In this document: positions 59,245 through 64,000 of the stretch, in pieces
Numbering within the stretch: position 1 is the first letter of the stretch
Layout of the letters: each line of letters opens with the position of its first letter
Assembly: GCF_008386495.1 (NCBI RefSeq)
Contig: NZ_VTHJ01000021.1
Coordinates: 62,001-126,000 of the forward strand
DNA from: Streptomyces tailanensis
Lineage (GTDB): Bacteria > Actinomycetota > Actinomycetes > Streptomycetales > Streptomycetaceae
DNA length: 64,000 bases
Direction: 5' to 3'
Notes under the pieces: generated by a model
Databases searched by the model: none
What the model saw: only the letters and a program-made list of their open reading frames with translations
What the model was told of the DNA's origin: nothing
Made by a program: the position numbers and the translations under genes

Positions 59245-59505
59245 ATGAAGTCACCGGAACTGCCGTCGGCCGGGCACGCGGAGGTTCGTATCGTCGCCGC
59301 GGACCCGGAGGCGGCTCGCCATGTCGCGGAGATTCTCCGCCGTTGTTTCGCCGCCACCGAAGCGCGCAGCTACCCGGCAGGCGCTGACGGCGGAACACGC
59401 CTCCACCTCACCGTGGACACCACGCGCATGGCGGAGCCGGTGCGCTCCTGGCTGTTGACCAGCCAGTCCTCCCGGGACGATCACACACAGCCGGACGAAA
59501 TCTGA
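59245..59505 (+). CDS. small conserved protein (86 aa)
   Basis: Starting at the ATG 59245 the protein reads MKSPELPSAGHAEVRIVAAD, then PEAARHVAEILRRCFAATEA and RLHLTVDTTRMAEPVRSWL. It has an alpha/beta appearance (ferredoxin-like, beta-alpha-beta). Not assigned to a family. An earlier in-frame ATG at 59212 would add 11 residues. Confidence 0.65.
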   Translation: MKSPELPSAGHAEVRIVAADPEAARHVAEILRRCFAATEARSYPAGADGGTRLHLTVDTTRMAEPVRSWLLTSQSSRDDHTQPDEI

Positions 59506-59588
59506 GGAGACGCCCCTCAGCGGGGGAAGGTGGATACGGCCCCAGACGTCCGGGTTTCCGTCAGTGCCGGCACGAGAGGCAGGCGACC

Positions 59589-59861
59589 ATGGCGACACGT
59601 CACGAGCGGCAGCACTACCGCGAGGCGATCATGAAGAGCCTGTACGAGGCCATCGAAGGCAATCGCCTCCTCGGCCTCACCGGGGCGCAGTTGCGCGAGG
59701 ACCTGGCCATGCCCGAGGAGGACCTGGCCGCGGCCTGCACGTACTTGGCTGACGAGGGACTGATCCAGGTCGACTGGGCGAGAGGAAACACACCCGCGAT
59801 GGTCACACTGAAGCACAAGGGGATCCAGCTCATGGAGACCGAGGAGAAGGACAGCGACTGA
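59589..59861 (+). CDS. small winged-helix-like protein (90 aa)
   Basis: A 90-residue protein that reads YREAIMKSLYEAIEGNRLLG, then LTGAQLREDLAMPEEDLAAA and CTYLADEGLIQVDWARGNTP. The helix-helix-helix-wing order fits a small winged helix. No regulator family could be named. It might act as a transcription factor in the stress cluster. Confidence 0.65.
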   Translation: MATRHERQHYREAIMKSLYEAIEGNRLLGLTGAQLREDLAMPEEDLAAACTYLADEGLIQVDWARGNTPAMVTLKHKGIQLMETEEKDSD

Positions 59862-60216
59862 CACGGCACGGGCCGCCCTCGGGGCTCCGTCCGGTCACGC
59901 GACGGCCATGTCCTCCCATATGACGAAATGACGTCCCGGGCATACCCTGGTGAGTGGGTCCGCGCACTCTCACGTGCAACGACCCGGAAGGGCGGCCCCG
60001 GTGTGTATACGCCGGGGCCGTTGCGTCACCGGCACATGCCACCGGGAGAAGGTGTGATCCACTCAGCTGTTTCTTCTGCTGCTCATCGGGGTGATGGTGG
60101 TGCAATGCCCGACATCGCTCACATGCCACTCGTCTGAGCGAGGTCGGGCACTCGCCGTCAGCATGAAGGAAGGGGCACGACAGGCTGCCTGTTGCGTCGG
60201 AAAGTGGTGACCGAAG
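59862..60216. other. intergenic region with a hairpin
   Basis: A stem CGGCCCCGG (59993-60001) / CCGGGGCCG (60012-60020) with a TATA-containing 10-base loop lies near the middle and may end the upstream transcript. No gene is seen. Confidence 0.5.
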
Positions 60217-60705
60217 ATGACGGATACCGGACTGCCGAACCAGCCCGAGACCCCTCGCGCGGGATCATTGGGCGAGCGCGGCGGGAAGAGTGCGGGGGTG
60301 CCGCACGGAAGCGATCCGGGGTCGCGCGGCCATACAACGATCGCCGACGATGTGGTGGCGAAGATCGCCGGGCTGGCGGCCCGGGATGTGCCGGGCGTCC
60401 ATGCGATGGGCGGTGGGTTCGCCCGTGGCATGGGGGCCATGCGTGAACGTATGCCCGGTGCCGGCGGGAAGTCCGTCACCAGCGGGGTGAAGGTCGAGGT
60501 CGGCGAGGTACAGACCGCGGTCGACCTGGAGATCGTCGTCGAGTACGGCGTCTCCATCGTCGAGGTCGCGGGCGACGTCAGAGAGAACGTGATCGCTGCC
60601 ATCGAGCGGATGACCGGACTGGAAGTTGTCGAGGTCAACATCGCGGTCGGCGATGTGTATTTGTTCGGCGAGGACGAGGAACAACCAGAGCGGCGGCTCG
60701 AGTAA
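60217..60705 (+). CDS. Asp23/Gls24 family envelope stress protein
   Basis: A 162-residue protein. After a flexible Gly/Pro-rich lead (about 40 residues) the Asp23 domain reads TTIADDVVAKIAGLAARDVP, then GVHAMGGGFARGM and VKVEVGEVQTAVDLEIVVEY, ending RENVIAAIERMTGLEVVEVN. In Gram-positive bacteria such proteins form a membrane-associated layer and respond to cell-wall or alkaline stress. It fits the stress-type neighbourhood. Confidence 0.9.
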   Translation: MTDTGLPNQPETPRAGSLGERGGKSAGVPHGSDPGSRGHTTIADDVVAKIAGLAARDVPGVHAMGGGFARGMGAMRERMPGAGGKSVTSGVKVEVGEVQTAVDLEIVVEYGVSIVEVAGDVRENVIAAIERMTGLEVVEVNIAVGDVYLFGEDEEQPERRLE

Positions 60706-61061
60706 TCGCTTGCCGGAGCCAAAGCGAGCAAGGAGCGCGCGACGGGTATGGCCGCGGTCGGCCTGTTCACCGGGATGGCGCCGGGTTCCGCCGGACGGTT
60801 CGCCGACGGTGAGGGCAGCTCGGCGACCTCTTCCACACCCGCGAGCAGCAACGGGCGGCGGTGAGACCAGCCGCTGCTCGGAGGACGACCGCCGACAAAA
60901 GTGAGCCGACGTCCAGGAGCGGTCCGTTCGGCCTCGTCGGGGAGCAGCGTGAATTCATCGGGAGCATTTCGCACACCGGCTCCGATGCCGGTGTCGTTCC
61001 CCAGTGAGCAACGACACCGGGCAGCCGCGCTCGCGCAGAGGTCCGGAGACGGGTTCGCGCG
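60706..61061. other. intergenic region carrying the DUF5994 copy 2 leader
   Basis: No intact gene. The block TTCGCACACCGGC ... CGGTGTCGTTCCCC at about 60968-61000 is shared with the leader of copy 1 at 58265-58298. A GGAGACGGGTTCGCGCG run precedes the ATG, as in the other copies. Confidence 0.45.
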
Positions 61062-61829
61062 ATGTCCGCGACCACCTCTCCTCCCCCGCTACGGGCCGTT
61101 CCCTTCAGGGCCCCGACCGCGCGCCTCGCGCTGAAACCCGTGAGTCCTTCACCAGGGCACGTCGAGCTGGACGGCGCCTGGTGGCCTCGGTCACCTGACC
61201 TGACACACGAACTCTCCGCTCTGGCGGGCGTACTGGATCCGCTGTGGGGACGGATCACCCATATCGCCGTCAACCCGCACTACTGGCCGACACTCCCGCG
61301 CAAGATCCTCGTCAACGGCCATGTGGTGGAGGTCGGTTGGTTCACGTCGGAGCAGGATCCGCACAAGATCCTGCTGCTGTCTTACACCGCGGGCCGCTGG
61401 GAACCCCTGGTGATCCCCCCGGAGACGGGCGCCCCCTCGGCCGCCCGGCTGATGGCCGCCGCGAGCGCGAACACCGGCCCGCCGACGACCGCGGCCGCCC
61501 TCAATGGCGGCGGAACAGGCCGGCGAAACTTCCTCGTCGTGCGAGGCCACCACGGGCCGGCCCGGCCGGCTGATCGCGGGGATCTGACGGTCGTCGTCGC
61601 CGAACCTGGCCGTCGGTGCCCTGATGATTCGCCGGGCAGTTCGTCGTGGGCCGGATCAGACGTGGCCACTTGCCGCGGCCGCCATGAGCGGTTCCGCGGC
61701 CTCCTCGCTGGTGTCCGGAGGCACGACCAGCAGGTCCCAGCGCCCCCGACCGGGGGCGAGCAGGACAATCGTGTGCGGGGCGGAGGCCGCCACGGTCCCG
61801 CGCAGTCGTACGACCACGGGCCGCCGTAG
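61062..61829 (+). CDS. DUF5994 family protein, copy 2, with an aberrant C-terminus
   Basis: A 255-residue frame. Residues 1 to about 150 carry the family blocks LDGAWWPRSPDLTHELSALA, WGRITHIAVNPHYWPTLPRK, VGWFTSEQDPHKILLLSYTA and LVIPPETGAPSAARLMAAA. After TTAAALNGGG the remaining about 100 residues are unrelated, because the frame runs through the inverted DUF5994 remnant on the other strand (61656-61800). The normal end was probably lost when that piece was inserted or inverted. The domain itself may still fold. Confidence 0.7.
   Translation: MSATTSPPPLRAVPFRAPTARLALKPVSPSPGHVELDGAWWPRSPDLTHELSALAGVLDPLWGRITHIAVNPHYWPTLPRKILVNGHVVEVGWFTSEQDPHKILLLSYTAGRWEPLVIPPETGAPSAARLMAAASANTGPPTTAAALNGGGTGRRNFLVVRGHHGPARPADRGDLTVVVAEPGRRCPDDSPGSSSWAGSDVATCRGRHERFRGLLAGVRRHDQQVPAPPTGGEQDNRVRGGGRHGPAQSYDHGPP
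61656..61800 (-). pseudogene. inverted DUF5994 C-terminal remnant
   Basis: The minus strand reads TVAASAPHTIVLLAPGRGRW, then DLLVVPPDTSEEAAEPLMAA AASGHV and a TGA at 61656-61658. This matches the end of the DUF5994 domain (DP-K-LLLSY-GRWDLLVIPPET--AARLMAAAS). It lies between copies 2 and 3 in reverse orientation and has no start or N-terminal half. Confidence 0.6.
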
Positions 61830-61839
61830 AGGCGGCCCG
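61817..61839 (+). promoter_or_regulatory. leader hairpin of DUF5994 gene copy 3
   Basis: A perfect 9-bp stem CGGGCCGCC / GGCGGCCCG with GTAGA loop directly before the ribosome site (GGAGAC) and 16 bases before the ATG. It is placed like the hairpin of copy 1 but has a different stem sequence, so the structure rather than the sequence is kept. Confidence 0.6.
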
Positions 61840-61855
61840 GAGACGGGTCCGCATC

Positions 61856-62452
61856 ATGTCGGCGACCTTGCTTCCAACCCTGCCGCCCCCCGAGCCCGTC
61901 GCAGCCCCGGCCGCGCGTCTCGCCCTGAAGACCGACGGCACCTCCCGTGGACTCCTGGACGGTGCCTGGTGGCCCCGCTCCCGGGATCTGCTGAGCGAAC
62001 TGCCCGCACTGACCGACGTGTTGGACCCCTTGTGGGGCCGCATCACCCGCATCGCCGTCAACCCGGAGCACTGGCCGGTCGTCCCCCGCCAGGTTCCCGT
62101 GGACGGCCATATCGTCAAGGTCGGCTGGTTCACCCCGGAAATCGACCCGCACAAGCTGCTGCTGCTCTCCTACAGCACCGGCCGTTGGGACCTGCTGGTC
62201 ATCCCGCCCGAGACCGACGCGGAGGCGGCGGCCCGCCTGATGGCTGCCGCGTCCGACTACAACGGCCCGCCGCTGACCGCGAGCGCGCTCATCGCCGCGG
62301 ACGAGGCCCGGCACGGCGTCTCCGCGACCGACGGGCCACTGGACCCCAACGAGGCGTGGGAGTACGAGGGAGGCGCCTCCGCGGTGTCCGCGGCCGTCCC
62401 GCAACAGCCCGGCCCGCCCAGTCGGGCCAGCCGCCTGATCATCGGTATGTGA
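61856..62452 (+). CDS. DUF5994 family protein, copy 3
   Basis: A 198-residue protein with all family blocks: LLDGAWWPRSRDLLSELPAL, WGRITRIAVNPEHWPVVPRQ, VGWFTPEIDPHKLLLLSYST and LLVIPPETDAEAAARLMAAA, and a C-terminal extension with an acidic WEYEGG segment. It is 10 bases ahead of a second small membrane protein gene, which repeats the cassette of copy 1. Function unknown. Confidence 0.85.
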   Translation: MSATLLPTLPPPEPVAAPAARLALKTDGTSRGLLDGAWWPRSRDLLSELPALTDVLDPLWGRITRIAVNPEHWPVVPRQVPVDGHIVKVGWFTPEIDPHKLLLLSYSTGRWDLLVIPPETDAEAAARLMAAASDYNGPPLTASALIAADEARHGVSATDGPLDPNEAWEYEGGASAVSAAVPQQPGPPSRASRLIIGM

Positions 62453-62462
62453 GGCGGCTGCC

Positions 62463-62738
62463 ATGAACGTCTTCCTGACGGCCGCCGCCTTCATCGTCCT
62501 CATCGCAGCGGCGGCATACGTGATCCACCGGCTCAACATCCAGCACGCCGACAGGATCGCCGTGCACCGGTACAGCGCCCCCCTGCCTGGCCGCCGCGGC
62601 CGCGGCACACCGCAGCCCCCGGTGGAACCCGGTCGGTCCGAGTCGCCGGCCACCGGCGAACGACGGGACCAACGCGACGGGGGCCGCGGCCGGTTCCCAC
62701 CGCGCCGCCGCCGCAGCCGTACCACTCACCACAGGTGA
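62463..62738 (+). CDS. small membrane protein paired with DUF5994 copy 3
   Basis: A 91-residue paralogue of the 58915 gene. It has one helix (VFLTAAAFIVLIAAAAYVIH) followed by RLNIQHADRIAVHRYSAPLP and a long basic, disordered tail (RRRRSR). Function unknown; it probably anchors or partners the DUF5994 protein. Confidence 0.75.
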   Translation: MNVFLTAAAFIVLIAAAAYVIHRLNIQHADRIAVHRYSAPLPGRRGRGTPQPPVEPGRSESPATGERRDQRDGGRGRFPPRRRRSRTTHHR

Positions 62739-62790
62739 CCAGCCGGTTGCCGTCACCGGGCCATCGACTGCGCGAGGAGCGGACGGGCCC

Positions 62791-63117
62791 ATGAACCGAG
62801 GCGTCATGACTCTTCCGCAGCTGAACATCTACCGGCACGACCGGGGCAGGCGAGCACTGATCACCCTGGCCGGCGAGATCGGCCCGGCCACCGCGCCCCG
62901 GGTGCGGACCGCTCTGGAGCGGTGCCTGAGTGACGGCACCACCGCCATCGACGTCGATCTGACCACCGTCGGCCCCTGCGACAGCAGCGGCCTGAGCGTC
63001 TTCCTCGACGCGTCGCGGCACGCCGCCGAGACCCACGCGTCCCTGCGGCTGCACCACCCGTCCCCGCAGACCGCGCGGCTCCTCGCGGACAGCGGCTCCG
63101 ATCTTCTGCTCCTGTGA
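62791..63117 (+). CDS. STAS-domain anti-sigma factor antagonist
   Basis: A 108-residue RsbV/SpoIIAA-like protein. The STAS fold is seen in LITLAGEIGPATAPRVRTAL, and the phosphorylatable Ser is in the loop PCDSSGLSVFLDA. In partner switching the unphosphorylated protein binds an RsbW-type kinase and frees a sigma factor. The SpoIIE phosphatase gene downstream may activate it. An internal ATG at 62806 is an alternative start. Confidence 0.88.
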   Translation: MNRGVMTLPQLNIYRHDRGRRALITLAGEIGPATAPRVRTALERCLSDGTTAIDVDLTTVGPCDSSGLSVFLDASRHAAETHASLRLHHPSPQTARLLADSGSDLLLL

Positions 63118-63412
63118 GGGCTACGGGAGAGATGTGGTGCACAACGGGACGGAGAGTCGTCTGTTCCGACCGTGTGTGACATGCCGCGTCTGGCGTAATG
63201 GGCTGTTCGGCGTGGCCCGCCGCGTCACTCTGTGCGGGTTGATCGCGGTCGTGTCAGGAGCCCATGTGTGCAGATCACGTGAGCGGGTCGAGCGCATCCG
63301 CCGTGACCGCGGGACGGACCGCGCGGGTCGGTGCGGGCGCTGGACTCGCGGTACGGGGTGAGCATGGACACGGCGGCCGAAGCTTCGACGACGCCGGTGC
63401 GGGAGTGCGGTT
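63118..63412. other. intergenic, no gene seen
   Basis: About 295 bases without a credible gene. The ATG at 63364 opens only a 20-codon frame ending just after the SpoIIE gene start and might be a leader peptide, but nothing else supports it. Confidence 0.35.
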
Positions 63413-64000
63413 ATGGCGGAAGGTGAGCGCCGACCCGACGAGGGCGTGCTGGACCGGTCGGAAGGGTTCGGTGAGCGGCTGCTGGGGGTGCTGCTGGACC
63501 GGGCGCACGAGATGCCGCCGCAGCTGATCGCCCCGCTGATCGCGGAAGAGGTGGCCAGGGTCGGGGGCCGCGACGTCTCGATCCTGCTGCAGGACTATGG
63601 CCAGCTGGTGTTGGTGCCGCTGCCGGGTCGGCGGCTCATGGTCGGCGAGCCCGAGCCGATCGGTGACTCTCCCGCCGGCACAGCCTTTCTGCACGCGACC
63701 ACTGTCGAGGTGCCGCAGTCCGACGGCGTCCGGATGTACCTGCCGTTGCTGGACGGCAGCGACCAGGTGGGCGTGATGGCCCTCACCCTGGACACCGTCG
63801 ATGACGACGACCGGCGGCTGCTGCGCAGGCTCGCCGGCCTGGTCGCCGACATGCTGGTCACCAAGCACAGCTACACCGATCAGTTCTTCCGCGCCCGGCG
63901 CCGCGAACCGATGAGCGTGGCCGCGGAGATCCAGTGGTCCCTGCTGCCGCCGCTGGCGATGTCCGTCCCGCAGGTCGCGGTGGCCGGAATCCTGGAGCCC
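63413..64000 (+). CDS. SpoIIE-type PP2C phosphatase with GAF domain, partial at right edge
   Basis: From ATG 63413 the protein reads MAEGERRPDEGVLDRSEGFG, with an N-terminal GAF-like sensing domain (SILLQDYGQLVLVPLPGRRL ... YLPLLDGSDQVGVMALTL). Then a linker with AAEIQWSLLPPLAM, the usual entry to the SpoIIE/RsbU phosphatase domain (A-x-x-x-Q-x-x-LLP). The catalytic part lies beyond the window. The predicted role is dephosphorylation of a STAS antagonist, probably the one at 62791. Confidence 0.85.
   Translation, partial: MAEGERRPDEGVLDRSEGFGERLLGVLLDRAHEMPPQLIAPLIAEEVARVGGRDVSILLQDYGQLVLVPLPGRRLMVGEPEPIGDSPAGTAFLHATTVEVPQSDGVRMYLPLLDGSDQVGVMALTLDTVDDDDRRLLRRLAGLVADMLVTKHSYTDQFFRARRREPMSVAAEIQWSLLPPLAMSVPQVAVAGILEP

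Noticed and set aside
1..64000. CRISPR arrays, tRNA or rRNA genes, complete insertion sequences or prophage modules
   Set aside because: No regularly spaced repeats, cloverleaf-like tRNA sequence, transposase with ends, or phage structural/integrase genes were recognised.

Overview
The window is a stretch of a high-GC actinobacterial chromosome, almost certainly Streptomyces. The support is strong third-position GC bias, frequent GTG starts, 4-base stop/start overlaps, DmdR/IdeR-type iron boxes, an XRE/DUF397 pair, a DUF6243 gene, DUF5994 paralogues, F420-type LLM oxidoreductase and SpoIIE/STAS stress regulators. I see no rRNA, tRNA, CRISPR array, complete insertion sequence or phage module. 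The left edge cuts a sialidase gene and the right edge cuts a SpoIIE-type phosphatase gene.

Layout. 1-6 kb: partial exo-sialidase, a conserved unknown, an MFS transporter broken by a small inserted hairpin repeat, an Eis-like acetyltransferase, then a patch of decayed genes (MaoC with an internal stop, CitE tail, TPR regulator tail). 6-13 kb: methionine aminopeptidase, then a heme/iron locus with two iron boxes (heme oxygenase, PhzF-like protein, FecCD permease, HmuV-like ATPase), a lipoprotein and a Prim-Pol-like protein. 13-22 kb: TetR regulator, small DUF6243 protein, GNAT, Rsm22-type methyltransferase, a VapBC-type toxin-antitoxin pair, serine hydrolase, Bcr/CflA exporter, Gfo/Idh/MocA oxidoreductase and Tat-exported PhoD phosphatase. 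A long RNA-type hairpin lies just upstream of phoD. 22-28 kb: SDR, nitrilase-like hydrolase, decayed ABC exporter remnants, aldo/keto reductase, SnoaL-like, DoxX, MazG-like. 28-32 kb: two secreted GH43 arabinan/xylan-type enzymes behind a palindromic operator, and an LLM oxidoreductase. 32-38 kb: a MacB/FtsX-type ABC pair divergent from a NarL-type two-component system. 38-40 kb: Scr1-type XRE regulator with DUF397 and two small coupled genes. 39.6-50 kb: a complete type II Wadjet-like (JetABCD) anti-plasmid SMC operon, read on the minus strand, with a SWIM zinc-finger protein as last gene. 50-58 kb: gene remnants, an AraC/VOC/SRPBCC group, an FHA-like protein coupled to an unusual membrane Ser/Thr kinase with an outer peptidoglycan-binding domain, and a TetR/DUF1772 pair with two clear operators. 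58-64 kb: a stress-type cluster with three DUF5994 paralogues (two with a partner small membrane protein and a hairpin in the leader), an inverted DUF5994 remnant, an RsbW-like kinase remnant, Asp23, STAS and SpoIIE genes.

The most unusual items are: (i) the 114-base hairpin at 21885-21998, in which 13 of the 14 positions departing from Watson-Crick pairing are G-U wobbles if the minus strand is transcribed; (ii) the Wadjet operon with its SWIM-domain tail gene; (iii) the repeated DUF5994 cassettes with matching hairpin leaders; and (iv) two copies of one GC-rich repeat inserted into coding sequence, one breaking an MFS gene and one read through in frame in a PhzF gene.
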